DNA of 64,000 nucleotides from Microbacterium azadirachtae (GTDB lineage: Bacteria; Actinomycetota; Actinomycetes; Actinomycetales; Microbacteriaceae). Below the pieces are notes generated by a model. It worked only from the letters and a program-made list of their open reading frames with translations. It did no database searches and had not been told where the DNA came from. The stretch lies in contig NZ_JYIT01000086.1 in the NCBI RefSeq assembly GCF_000956545.1, positions 245,353-309,352 on the forward strand. The letters are read 5' to 3'. The translations under genes and the position numbers were made by a program. Shown here one piece after another: positions 49,755 to 58,599 of the stretch. Every line of letters starts with the position of its first letter. The first letter of the stretch is position 1.

Positions 49755-50537
49755 ATGAGCTCCAAAAACCCGTCCACCCTGATGAACCAGATTGAGCGAG
49801 ATCTTCTCGCGGAGAAGCCACTCGACATGCTTCTGCGCAAGCTCATTCTTCTCGGAGGCAACGCGGGGTCTCCCGAGCTTCGCGACTGGGCATCGATGGA
49901 ACTGCGCGGATACGAGAAGAGTGCCGAGCTGCCGTCCTATCGCAGAGTTGCTGCACCACTCCAGATCGACGGAGCAGTCCCGGGCGGCATCATTCGTCAC
50001 CAGACAATAGGGTCGATGGACATCCCGGACTTCGCGCGAGACGATATCAACGAGGTAGTACCGCTGCGAGTGGGCGTGCGAGAAATCCACAGCATGGTCG
50101 ATCAGCACCAGAAGGACCACCTCGTGAAGCTCCAGCCTCCTGGAGCCGCAGACCTCGTCACGTACATGAACGGCACCCAGCAGATGAACGGGCGAATCAC
50201 AGATCTGTACTGGAGCGTCAGCACCATTGCGCTCGAAGGTGTCCTCGACCAGATCCGTACCCGCCTCGCCGAGCTAATCGCCGAGCTCCGATCCGGCACG
50301 CCGCAAGGCCAGGCTCTTCCCACGCCGGCCCAGGCCGCCAATGCAGTCAACTTGGTGATCAACGGGAAAGGTAACCGGGTCAGGATCGCTCAGGCCACCG
50401 GTGGAGGCGTCGCAACAACTTCGCCTGAAGAAGTTCGCTCAGGGTTCTGGACGAAGGCTCGAATCGTCGGCGCAGGTATCGTCGGCCTGGCCACCATCAT
50501 GGCGGCGGTCATCGCAGTGATGCAGTATCCGTTCTGA
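49755..50537 (+). CDS. AbiTii-domain membrane-anchored protein
   Basis: This is a 260-residue protein. The N-terminal AbiTii-like domain is recognisable: STLMNQIERDLLAEKPLDMLLRKLILLGGNAGSPELRDWASMELRGYEKSAELPSYR. The conserved W-A-x2-E-L-x-G-Y core is typical of abortive-infection AbiTii proteins. A central part of unknown fold and a single C-terminal transmembrane helix (IVGAGIVGLATIMAAVIAVMQY) follow. It may be a membrane-attached effector or sensor of phage infection; this is inferred from the domain. GATACT six bases before ATG 49755 suggests leaderless expression. It heads a run of four plus-strand defence-like genes. Confidence 0.75.
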   Translation: MSSKNPSTLMNQIERDLLAEKPLDMLLRKLILLGGNAGSPELRDWASMELRGYEKSAELPSYRRVAAPLQIDGAVPGGIIRHQTIGSMDIPDFARDDINEVVPLRVGVREIHSMVDQHQKDHLVKLQPPGAADLVTYMNGTQQMNGRITDLYWSVSTIALEGVLDQIRTRLAELIAELRSGTPQGQALPTPAQAANAVNLVINGKGNRVRIAQATGGGVATTSPEEVRSGFWTKARIVGAGIVGLATIMAAVIAVMQYPF

Positions 50538-50656
50538 TCCGCCTAGAACAGTGCGCGGTGAGTCAGTCAGAGGCCTGGCCACACCAACACCCCAATTGAG
50601 CGTTCTCCTCCTCGGGGCTACTGGCGGGTGCGTGGAGCGATGTCAGTCGTGCTCCG

Positions 50657-50662
50657 TAGTCT
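50657..50662 (+). promoter_or_regulatory. Leaderless -10 element of the AlbA_2/Schlafen gene
   Basis: TAGTCT is followed by GGAGCC and the ATG at 50669, the six-base leaderless spacing seen elsewhere in the window. It shows that the island gene uses the host's promoter style and has its own transcript. Confidence 0.6.
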
Positions 50663-50668
50663 GGAGCC

Positions 50669-51925
50669 ATGACTTTCACGCCGCTCCACCGGGCCTTGGG
50701 CCTGAATCCCAGCGTTCTCACCGATGAGATCCTTGATGCCGCGGTGGCTGCAGGCGTTTCGGAGACAGACGACCTGGATTGGAAGTCTGAACTCCCGCCG
50801 ATCAAGAACATCTCGCAGACCGACGTTCCGAAGGACATCGCTGCGATGGCGAACAGCGGCGGCGGCATGATCGTCTATGGGATCACCGAATCGCAGAAGA
50901 CAGCCACGGGGCGCGTAGATATAGGCGAGTTCACCGAGGGTCATGAACGCGCCTATAGAAGTGCCGCAGTGACGGCGATTTCGCCGCCGGTGTTTGGGTT
51001 GGATATTCACCGCCTCGGAACCGACGCGCGCGCGGTTGCGGTCGTCGTCCCGGCAAGCGTCGACGGACCTCATCTGATCTACAAGAACGATCTTTTCGGT
51101 GCGCCGATTCGCAACGATGCCGACACTGCGTGGATGAGGGAACGCCAAGTGGAGGCGATGTATCGTGCCCGCTTTGATGAGCGACGACGAGCCTCCGACG
51201 CACTCGGCTCGCTGTACGAAGAGGCAGCTTCAGGTCGCGACGTGCGGAAGCGCGCCTGGCTCGTGGCAGTCGCGCATCCCCGAATACCCGCTGTACTTCG
51301 TCGGCCGGACCGAGACGCTGCGGGTTCGATCTTCAACCGCGCTGAACCCATCGCACTGTCGTACTCGAACCGTAACGGCGTCCACCCGCTCGAGAACATC
51401 GACAGGTTCAACCTGCGTCCTGGCCTACGTCGATGGACCGCGGTCAACTCAGCCACTGGCGAGCGCGAGCGTTGGAAGGAAGCGTGGGCAGAGATACATC
51501 ACGATGGATCCGTAACTCTGGCTGCAGCGGTCGGCGGCCACAGGATGAGCGCGGACGGCTATCTCGGCGGGTGGCAAGTGGAAGGCCGCGGCATCGAATG
51601 CTGTGTAGCTGACTTCGCTGCTCTGATTCGTGCAGTTGCCGAAGGAAACGCGCTCGATCAGTTCGAAGTACAGGTCGGCATCGAGTGGGCAGGCGATGAG
51701 CCGCTGCAGATACTTACCGTCGATGGAACCGGGCACGTGTACGACGGCGTATCGACTCCCCTACGACGATTCACCCCAGTGCGAGCAAACATCAATGCCG
51801 CCGGCTCCGATGAGGATTTCCATCTCGGGGTCTTCCAGCTAGCGGAGGACGCTGTGAATCAAGGTGGTATCACTTACCTACATGTGATGACCAAACCGTC
51901 CGAGGAAGCCAGCTCGAACGACTGA
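50669..51925 (+). CDS. AlbA_2/Schlafen-domain protein (candidate defence nuclease)
   Basis: This 418-residue protein has an N-terminal AlbA_2 (divergent AAA-4, Schlafen core) domain: ETDDLDWKSELP with the E-x-K-type pair, then TDVPKDIAAMANSGGGMIVYGITE (about 52-75). This domain occurs in bacterial Schlafen-like nucleases that cleave tRNA or act in phage defence. Residues 170-418 form a separate region with no recognised motif (GLRRWTAVNSATGERERWKEAWAEIHHDGSVTLAAAVGG), perhaps a sensor. It lies 131 bp after the AbiTii gene and has its own promoter. Function is inferred. Confidence 0.78.
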   Translation: MTFTPLHRALGLNPSVLTDEILDAAVAAGVSETDDLDWKSELPPIKNISQTDVPKDIAAMANSGGGMIVYGITESQKTATGRVDIGEFTEGHERAYRSAAVTAISPPVFGLDIHRLGTDARAVAVVVPASVDGPHLIYKNDLFGAPIRNDADTAWMRERQVEAMYRARFDERRRASDALGSLYEEAASGRDVRKRAWLVAVAHPRIPAVLRRPDRDAAGSIFNRAEPIALSYSNRNGVHPLENIDRFNLRPGLRRWTAVNSATGERERWKEAWAEIHHDGSVTLAAAVGGHRMSADGYLGGWQVEGRGIECCVADFAALIRAVAEGNALDQFEVQVGIEWAGDEPLQILTVDGTGHVYDGVSTPLRRFTPVRANINAAGSDEDFHLGVFQLAEDAVNQGGITYLHVMTKPSEEASSND

Positions 51926-52045
51926 CACCCCCATCCCCTCCTCCGAAAGGCACGTCGAGCATTCCCGCTGGGAAGCGATTCGCGAGGCCGTTTCGCACGC
52001 TGCGGCGCTGGGCGATGATCCGCAGCGACCTGAGAAGATGCTCTC

Positions 52046-52840
52046 ATGCAGGTTGAGGATCTTCCGCTCGTCCCGGACGAGTTCCGGCACGACTACGCGG
52101 GCTTGTGCTGGTGGTGCGGCGCGCGGGCTGACTCGCGTGAGCACAAGTGGAAGAAGTCCGAGGTAGTGAGGCTGTTCGGCACCGGGAGCTACGGAGACTC
52201 GGTGCAGTGGGTGCACAGTCATGGTGTCGAAGCTGTACGCGGGCCGAAGGCCGCTGCGCTGATGTTCAGCCCGACGCTGTGCGGCAACTGCAACGGGACC
52301 CGCAGCCAACCTTTCGATGACGCCTACGCCCTGTTCTCGAACTATCTGATTGACCATCATGACGATCTCCTTGCAGCCCAGTCCCTTGACTTCGCGGATG
52401 TCTACGGGGAGGCCATGCCGGTACAGCTCCCGTTGCTTGCGCGCTACTACGCGAAGCACATCGGATGTCGGATCGCGGAAAAGGCCGGCCGGGTGCCGGA
52501 CGATCTGGTCGAGTTCCTTGATCTCGCACGGAACACCGTACCGTCGGTGTTCTCCCAACTCGGTGTGCGTCTAGTCCTTCTGGACTTCGTTGATGAGAAC
52601 GGTGCGCGTGTGATGGGCCTGAGCCTTCGAGGTTCAGTGGCGGACTACGACCCCGTGCCTGGCGGGGGGCTCCGCTCTTTCAAGAGTGGTCTCGGTGTCG
52701 GCGCGATCGAGTTCGTCTTTGACGTGAATCTCGATCCGGATCGTCCAAACGCCGGCAGCGGGATCTTCGAGGATTCGGTCCAGGTTCTCTGGCCGCACGG
52801 GGAGGACCTGTACAGCTTGCAGATGATGGTCAAGCGCTGA
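52046..52840 (+). CDS. HNH-like zinc protein
   Basis: This 264-residue protein has two CxxC knuckles flanking a Glu-His pair: CWWCGARADSREHKWKKSEV (about 21-40) and CGNCNGTRSQPFDDAYALFSNYL (about 78-100). This pattern is typical of HNH/treble-clef nucleases found in defence and mobile elements. The C-terminal half is a beta-rich domain (LVLLDFVDENGARVMGLSLRGSV, IEFVFDVNLDP). GAGAAG lies upstream of the ATG. It is in line with AbiTii, AlbA_2 and DUF4238 genes. Nuclease activity is a prediction. Confidence 0.72.
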   Translation: MQVEDLPLVPDEFRHDYAGLCWWCGARADSREHKWKKSEVVRLFGTGSYGDSVQWVHSHGVEAVRGPKAAALMFSPTLCGNCNGTRSQPFDDAYALFSNYLIDHHDDLLAAQSLDFADVYGEAMPVQLPLLARYYAKHIGCRIAEKAGRVPDDLVEFLDLARNTVPSVFSQLGVRLVLLDFVDENGARVMGLSLRGSVADYDPVPGGGLRSFKSGLGVGAIEFVFDVNLDPDRPNAGSGIFEDSVQVLWPHGEDLYSLQMMVKR

Positions 52841-53031
52841 CGGGATGTTGGCTGCGCACCGCAATGCGGTTCGAGACGCCTATGACGATCGCGAGCCAGC
52901 TGATCGCCGACGTGCGGGCATTCTTCCGGGATCTGAATGAGGTGACGTCCCGAGCGGTGGTGTCGATGGCCAGACACCGGGAGCCGGAGAGTCCCTGCCC
53001 CGATGCAAGCAGGTGCAGGGAGAATCTGGTT

Positions 53032-54069
53032 GTGTCTCCTCGTCACCACACCGTGCCGCAGCTGTACTTGCGGAACTTCGCAGATGCTTCTGGACAGGTG
53101 ATGCTTGTCAGCCGCGACGAGCCGTCTCTAGCTCACCGGAGTGCGATCAACAAGGCCATCGCGGAAGTGGGGTTCTACCGAATCGAGACTGAGGCTCTCG
53201 CTCGCGAGGAAGACAAATCTGGATTCGATCCGGAAGGCGTCGAGGCCGAGCTAAGCAAGCTTGAGTCCTCGATGGCACCGACCATTCAGAAGCTCGTCGA
53301 GAGGCGCTTCGCTGCCATCGACGACAACGACTGGTATCGGCTGATCCAGTTCACCGCCCTTCAGACGGTCCGCGGACACCGCTGGCGCAGTGACGTCATC
53401 GCGTTGATCACCCAATCGGTGCGCACACAAGTTCTCGACGGCCTAGACGAAGAGAAGGCTCATGCTGCACTCGCGCTCCAAGGCAAGCCCAGTACGGCCG
53501 CGGATGCGGCAGCGTTCGTTGAGGACCTCGCGTCCTCTAGGTTTCCCCGCGTCGTCCCCCCGCAGGCTGTACTGGTTCAGGAGAGTCTCAAGATGGCGTT
53601 GGGTGACCCTGAGACCGACAACCGCGGTCTCGCGCAGTATCTGGTGGGGAAGAAGATCGAGGCAGTCCTCCCGAAGAGCGCCACAGTCCTAACCAGCGAT
53701 GAGCCAGTGTGCTGGTGGTCACCGGGGGACGGCCCCGTCGGTTACGCCACGGCGCAAGTCGTCTGGTTACCGCTGTCGCCGAGGTTGATCGTCCAATTTC
53801 GCGAGCCGACCTTCGACATGGCAGCACATGGGCTGCCCGATCTCAGATCCGGTGAAGCTAACGATGAGTTGGTTGCGTTTGTGAATCGAGTCGTCGCCTC
53901 CCAGGCCGAACGGTGGATCGTCCATCATCCCGACGACGCGCCGATCATGGGCATGGTCCTCCCGGCGCGCGAGGTCTGGGGAGACGAACTGGTGGCCGTT
54001 CGAGAAGACGTGGCGACTCGTCACGAACTCTACGCCCACCGCCGCTTGCAAGGCGGAATGGAACAGTGA
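53032..54069 (+). CDS. DUF4238 protein
   Basis: This 345-residue protein begins, with the GTG start chosen here, VSPRHHTVPQLYLRNFADASGQVMLV. That is the DUF4238 signature, in which a His-His pair and Leu-Arg-Asn-Phe occur right at the N-terminus. AGGGAG lies about ten bases ahead of GTG 53032. An alternative ATG at 52864 would add 56 non-family residues; its ribosome site is poor. Later blocks include WYRLIQFTALQTVRGHRWRSDV and VLTSDEPVCWW, also family-typical. DUF4238 proteins are common in defence islands but the biochemical role is unknown. Confidence 0.75.
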   Translation: MSPRHHTVPQLYLRNFADASGQVMLVSRDEPSLAHRSAINKAIAEVGFYRIETEALAREEDKSGFDPEGVEAELSKLESSMAPTIQKLVERRFAAIDDNDWYRLIQFTALQTVRGHRWRSDVIALITQSVRTQVLDGLDEEKAHAALALQGKPSTAADAAAFVEDLASSRFPRVVPPQAVLVQESLKMALGDPETDNRGLAQYLVGKKIEAVLPKSATVLTSDEPVCWWSPGDGPVGYATAQVVWLPLSPRLIVQFREPTFDMAAHGLPDLRSGEANDELVAFVNRVVASQAERWIVHHPDDAPIMGMVLPAREVWGDELVAVREDVATRHELYAHRRLQGGMEQ

Positions 54070-54436
54070 GATACCAGCATCCAGAATGATGCTCGGTGAG
54101 GTCACATTCGCGAAGAGCTATGTGAGATCAGACGAGCGAGAAAGCCAAGGGATCAGGTCGACAGTACTCCGAAGGATCGCGTCTGGCCGTGCCCGACGTG
54201 GCGTCGGCTCCGAGTTCCGGAAAGGATTGCGGGCTAACTCATCGGCGCATGCGGATTCGCGAACACGCGTCGAGGCGATTGGGCCGGCCCCTCAGCCGCG
54301 CACTCGGCACGGCTTGACGCGTGATCCGGGCACTCTACGAGAGCGACCCGAGCCTCGCGCATACAGTCATCGACATCGAACCACGACTCATCGACATCCT
54401 CACCGCACTCATCGATGGATACCGGCGCCCCGCGAG
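54070..54436. other. Gap with a 39-codon plus-strand frame, otherwise nothing seen
   Basis: Between the DUF4238 gene and the small membrane protein gene there is no long gene. From GTG 54321 to TAG 54438-54440 a short plus-strand frame reads as a well-composed peptide (RALYESDPSLAHTVIDIEP and then LIDILTALIDGYRRPAS). It may be the C-terminal remnant of a deleted gene; upstream of it the frame is closed by TGA at 54315. The longer Arg/His-rich frame across the region is a shadow. Confidence 0.35.
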
Positions 54437-54784
54437 CTAGTGCCGGCGGGGTGCGCGCAATTCATCTCGCCGCACGACGAGTACGCGCTTGCGCAGTCGT
54501 TCCCGCACGAGAAGGGCCAGACATGCCGGTCCGAGCAGGAGGAACGCAAGACCCATGACGAGGCACCAGAGCAACGGCAGACTGAGCCATGCGGACCCTC
54601 CGTCCTCGATGAGCATCTTGAGCCCATTCGCGGCGAGGAAGTATGGCACCGCGACCAGCATGGCTGGTACGCCCCACTTCAAGCCGTCACGGCGACGGAT
54701 ACGTGAGATCAGTCGCGGTCCGGGAGCGTAGCGGGCCAAGAAGTAGTATGTGCGGGCGACTCCAGCAAAGATGACGCGAAGCAT
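54437..54784 (-). CDS. Small membrane protein typical of actinobacterial mobile elements
   Basis: This 115-residue protein begins MLRVIFAGVARTYYFLARYAPGPRLI, with RDGLKWGVPAMLVAVPYFLAANGLKMLIEDGG and LPLLWCLVMGLAFLLLGPACLALLV as two hydrophobic hairpins. Proteins of this appearance lie beside MobF relaxase genes on many actinobacterial plasmids and integrative elements and are sometimes annotated, without good reason, as sulfate permeases. Function unknown; involvement in transfer is a guess from context. AGAGGAA precedes the ATG at 54784. It is 212 bp downstream of the relaxase on the same strand. Confidence 0.75.
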   Translation of the reverse strand: MLRVIFAGVARTYYFLARYAPGPRLISRIRRRDGLKWGVPAMLVAVPYFLAANGLKMLIEDGGSAWLSLPLLWCLVMGLAFLLLGPACLALLVRERLRKRVLVVRRDELRAPRRH

Positions 54785-54996
54785 GGTGTTCCTCTCGTAG
54801 CGCACGGCATGAGGAGCGGCGCTTTGAGAGTTGCCCGGAGGCCTGCCCGAGGGGCTAAGAGTGTTATCGCAGGGGTTGCCGTTCCACTGCTACTGTACGT
54901 CCGCGTGCGCGGAAGCGGTACTGTTCCCGAGATCAGGCGGAGTCGTCGCGCCGCCCGTCGATCAACGGGCTTCCTTCGCGAACGAGATGCTGGCAG

Positions 54997-57900
54997 TCAG
55001 AGCGAGCGCCCTTGGGACGGTACTCGGGTATTCGCGTTCGGCCGTGCGGGGCGAACGGTGAGGGTCCGCGCCCATTGGAGAGCTTGCGCGGCGCGCGATC
55101 GATCGATCTTCTGTGCCACCTGATCCGGTTCCGGGCCGAGCGGATCGGCGGTGGCGATCGCGTACCGGTCACGGTAGGCGGCGACCGTGCGCGCGTATTG
55201 GAGCCAGGCGCCTGCCTTCCGTGGATCATCGGGCCTGCCGCCGAGAGCCTGAACCCAGGGTGCTCCGGCCGCGACGGCCTGTTCTGCGACGGCACTGGCG
55301 CGTTCCTCTATGAGCTGATGCCGTTGTGCGAGCGCACGGCGCATGTCTGGTTCGCGGATGCCGGCAGCGATCGGGATAAGTCCCGCGATCAAGCGTGGAG
55401 GCGGCTGGCGCCGCCCGGCATGCGCGGGGCGTTCTGTCGCGGCGGCGGCTCTCCAGTGCAGCACGGACGCGATGTCGTCGGCGTCATCGAAGCCACGTGC
55501 GCGGACAAGTCGCGGAACGAGCTGATCGATGTCGTGATGGTTCGCCTCGGCTCGCCGCAGTTCAGCAGCGAGTGCTCCGAATGCGTCTGAGGCGAGTACC
55601 CGTTCTACTTGCGACTCGGTCAGGCCGGATATGCGGACGAGGGTCGCCCAGCGATCGTGCTGGGCTTCGGTGGCGATCGTGTCGTATTCGGCGGCGAGCT
55701 GACGGATTGACCCCCACTTCTCTTGTTCCTGTTCGATGGTCTCGTGCGCTGAGAGCTCGGCTCCGGAGTGGTTCAGCACCCCGAACAGCACTCGCCGGGT
55801 AGCTTCCTCCAGATTCTCGGCTTCGTGCGGGTGCTGGTGCCCGTCGTCGGGGGTATCAGTGGCGACGTACGCCAGATTGGCATCCTTGCCACGACTCATC
55901 GCGACGTAGAGGTTCTCCCTGGTCATCGATGGGTCGACCAGCACGTGCGCGGTATCGACCGTGATGCCTTGGGCCCGATGGGCGGTGGTGGCGTATCCCA
56001 AGTCGAGATGCTCGGCGGCGTAGTTGGCGGGGAGCACAATCGACTTGCCGCGGCTGGGGTCGACGGGGCGGATGGTCACGGATCCGTCGCCGCCGATCCT
56101 TGTGATCTTCCATCGGTTTCCGTTCTGCACCCACCTGTTTTTGGTGCGCAGCTTCCGGTCGTTCTTCCGCGTGATCACGATGTCTCCGACCGCGGCCTGG
56201 GCGCCTCCGCCCAACGTGACCTCGCCCCGGAGCGGTCGCACGATGCCCTGGAGGATGAGTTCGGTGCGGGCACGGAGGTTCAGCGCCGTGACGGCATCGC
56301 CGGAGTCGCTGACAAGGATCGTCTCTGTCCCGGTCTCTCGGTCTTTACACCATGCGTCGTAGGCCCTGGCGGTCATGTCGTCGGTGCTGCCGCCGATGAC
56401 TCTCCCGGCGTGCTCATACGTCTCGATCACGTCGGTTTCGCCGAGGCGGAGGCGCAGCGATGCGACCTTCTCCCACGTGTTCGTGAAGCGGTGGATCGTG
56501 GAGAGTTCCGGGGTGTCGTCGCGGTCGCCGGCGAGCAGTCCGAATGCGCCGGCGGCTGCTGGGGATTGGAGCTGGCCGTAGTCGCCGACGAGGAGCACCT
56601 TTGCTCCGGTGTCTGCGGCGATGCCGGTGATCCGGTCGAGTACGAGGGTGCCGGCGAGGCTCGCCTCGTCCACGATCACCAATTGCCCGGCCCGGAAGGC
56701 GCCGCCCGTGTGGAGGTGCGTCGTCAGCCACATCGCGGTGTTCTCTGTCGAGATCCCGAGATCGTCGGCGAGGACCTCGGCGGCGACCGCGGACGGAGCG
56801 AGGCCGACCACAGACTCTGCGCCATGCTGCTGTTCCCAGGCGACACGGAGCGCCCGCATGGCCGTAGTCTTCCCGGTGCCGGCGGGGCCGACCAGCAGAT
56901 CGAGCACCCTACCCGACATAGCAACGCGGGCGAGGGCGTCGGCCTGGTCGGGGCCGAGCACCCGGCCACCCCAATCCGGGCGGTTCGTGACGCGCTCGAT
57001 CACCGCGAGCGGCAGGGTCGGCCCGGTCATCGTGCGGGAGCGTTCCAAGAGCCTCGCTTCGGCATGCAGGAGCTCGGCCGAGGAGTACAGGGCCGAATGG
57101 CGGGGCCGGAACGCCGACGTGCCGTCCGGTCGCTGGAACCGTGCCGGGGCCGAGGTGAGCTCGGGTGGAGTGAGACGCAGAGAGGCGCGTTCAGCGGCAT
57201 CGACGACCAGGCCGGTCACCGCCTCCCGATCCTGGGTCGACGCGAACCGCCACCCCATCGTCTGCCGGGCGGCCTCTGCGGTGAGGTTCCACCGGTGCCA
57301 GGTCGACCGCTTCGACCCAACCGCCTCCACGACAACATGAGCGATGGCCTCGATCTCATCGAGCAGTACGTCATCCGCATGCAGCACCCGCACCATCCCT
57401 GCGGGAATCGCCTCCCGCACCCACTCGCCGGCATCCCGGCCCAGCTTCTTCGTGGCTCGCTTGCGCCATTCGGTCGTGAGGTCGGCGAGCGAGCGCACTT
57501 TCTTCTCAGGCCGGGTAGCGAGCGTAGCCTGCGCGCGGAGCTTGATGACCGCCGCCGCCGACGGCTGCCGCCCATGCCGCTGCACATACTCAGCAATCAG
57601 GCGATCCTTCTCCGCATCGATCTGATGCGAGCGGGTAGAGAACTCGAGCACCAGCTCTTCGGGCACCGTGGCGATCGCCCACGTCGCGTTCCGGTCGCGG
57701 CCCCGCTCGCGCGCTTCCCACTCGACGCCGAGGAGCCGGGTGAGGTGATCGGCGATGACCGCCTCGTGGAGTTCGGAGAGAGCAACCGTAGCGGCGTGCA
57801 TGGGGCGGCCGTCGAGCGACCGCCACCTCTGGTCCAGGATGGTCTTCACCTTGTTCGAGACCACCACGTGCGTGTGCAGGTGCGGGTCGTTCGCGCGGGA

Positions 57901-58548
57901 GTCGTAGTGATCGTACGCGGTCGCCGCGACCCCGAAAGTATCGACCTGTGCGACCGCACCGCCGTCGGCGCCGGTCGAGCCGACCCGGGTGGCAACAACC
58001 TCGCGTTCCATGAACTCAATCACCTCCGCGATCGCCGCATGATGCGCGTCAGCGATCAGCGCTTGCGTGCCCGCATCGGCGACCGCCCAGAGCACGGAGG
58101 CTGACTTCGGAAGGGAGAAGGTGTAGTCGTATCCCGCGACAGCCTTCCTCGTGCCACGTCGTTCCTGTTCTTCGATCTGCGCGATGGCCTCCGCGCGGGA
58201 GGCGGGGCCGAGCTCGGGGTCGAGCGCTTCGACTCGCTCCGCGATCCGTTCAGCCGGGGCCTTGTAGATCGGGTAGGCGCGGCCGAGCGGGTCACCGGTG
58301 ACGGGGTCGCGGCCCGTACCGATGAGGAGCTGAAGCTGCTGCTCCGGCACCTCCTCGCCGAGCGTGATGCGGCCTTCGCCAAGTTGGGTGAGACCGGAGC
58401 CGAGCCAGCGGCCGGGCGGGGTTCCGGCTTCGGCATAGTAGCGAGTCAGCGGCGTCGCAAGACTTCGGTCGCCATCGGCTGCGACGACAGTGCGCAGCAG
58501 GTACTTGTAGCCGCCGCCCGCGCTCATCACCCGCATCGAAACCGTCAC
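54997..58548 (-). CDS. MobF-family conjugative relaxase/helicase (TraA/TrwC-like)
   Basis: This is a 1183-residue protein. The N-terminal TrwC relaxase domain starts VTVSMRVMSAGGGYKYLLRT with Tyr14/Tyr16 and the RYYAE pair as candidate nucleophiles. The metal motif HLHTH (His223, 225, 227) lies in NDPHLHTHVVVSNKV. The C-terminal half is an SF1 helicase: Walker A GPAGTGKTTAMRAL (about 555-565), Walker B LVIVDEASLAG, and the late UvrD-like motif YATTAHRAQGITVDTAHV, then VAMSRGKDANL. It would nick oriT and unwind the strand for transfer. GTG 58548 is chosen from the family N-terminus; the reading frame open further upstream is shadow. No coupling protein is adjacent. Confidence 0.93.
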   Translation of the reverse strand: MTVSMRVMSAGGGYKYLLRTVVAADGDRSLATPLTRYYAEAGTPPGRWLGSGLTQLGEGRITLGEEVPEQQLQLLIGTGRDPVTGDPLGRAYPIYKAPAERIAERVEALDPELGPASRAEAIAQIEEQERRGTRKAVAGYDYTFSLPKSASVLWAVADAGTQALIADAHHAAIAEVIEFMEREVVATRVGSTGADGGAVAQVDTFGVAATAYDHYDSRANDPHLHTHVVVSNKVKTILDQRWRSLDGRPMHAATVALSELHEAVIADHLTRLLGVEWEARERGRDRNATWAIATVPEELVLEFSTRSHQIDAEKDRLIAEYVQRHGRQPSAAAVIKLRAQATLATRPEKKVRSLADLTTEWRKRATKKLGRDAGEWVREAIPAGMVRVLHADDVLLDEIEAIAHVVVEAVGSKRSTWHRWNLTAEAARQTMGWRFASTQDREAVTGLVVDAAERASLRLTPPELTSAPARFQRPDGTSAFRPRHSALYSSAELLHAEARLLERSRTMTGPTLPLAVIERVTNRPDWGGRVLGPDQADALARVAMSGRVLDLLVGPAGTGKTTAMRALRVAWEQQHGAESVVGLAPSAVAAEVLADDLGISTENTAMWLTTHLHTGGAFRAGQLVIVDEASLAGTLVLDRITGIAADTGAKVLLVGDYGQLQSPAAAGAFGLLAGDRDDTPELSTIHRFTNTWEKVASLRLRLGETDVIETYEHAGRVIGGSTDDMTARAYDAWCKDRETGTETILVSDSGDAVTALNLRARTELILQGIVRPLRGEVTLGGGAQAAVGDIVITRKNDRKLRTKNRWVQNGNRWKITRIGGDGSVTIRPVDPSRGKSIVLPANYAAEHLDLGYATTAHRAQGITVDTAHVLVDPSMTRENLYVAMSRGKDANLAYVATDTPDDGHQHPHEAENLEEATRRVLFGVLNHSGAELSAHETIEQEQEKWGSIRQLAAEYDTIATEAQHDRWATLVRISGLTESQVERVLASDAFGALAAELRRAEANHHDIDQLVPRLVRARGFDDADDIASVLHWRAAAATERPAHAGRRQPPPRLIAGLIPIAAGIREPDMRRALAQRHQLIEERASAVAEQAVAAGAPWVQALGGRPDDPRKAGAWLQYARTVAAYRDRYAIATADPLGPEPDQVAQKIDRSRAAQALQWARTLTVRPARPNANTRVPSQGRSL

Positions 58549-58599
58549 GTCGAGTAGGTGTTCTCGGGCGCGAATTAGGGCTGATGAGAGACTGAAGGA

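Noticed and set aside
54086..54706. 206-residue plus-strand frame, Arg/His-rich
   Set aside because: Mostly antisense of the small membrane protein gene; composition is shadow-like.
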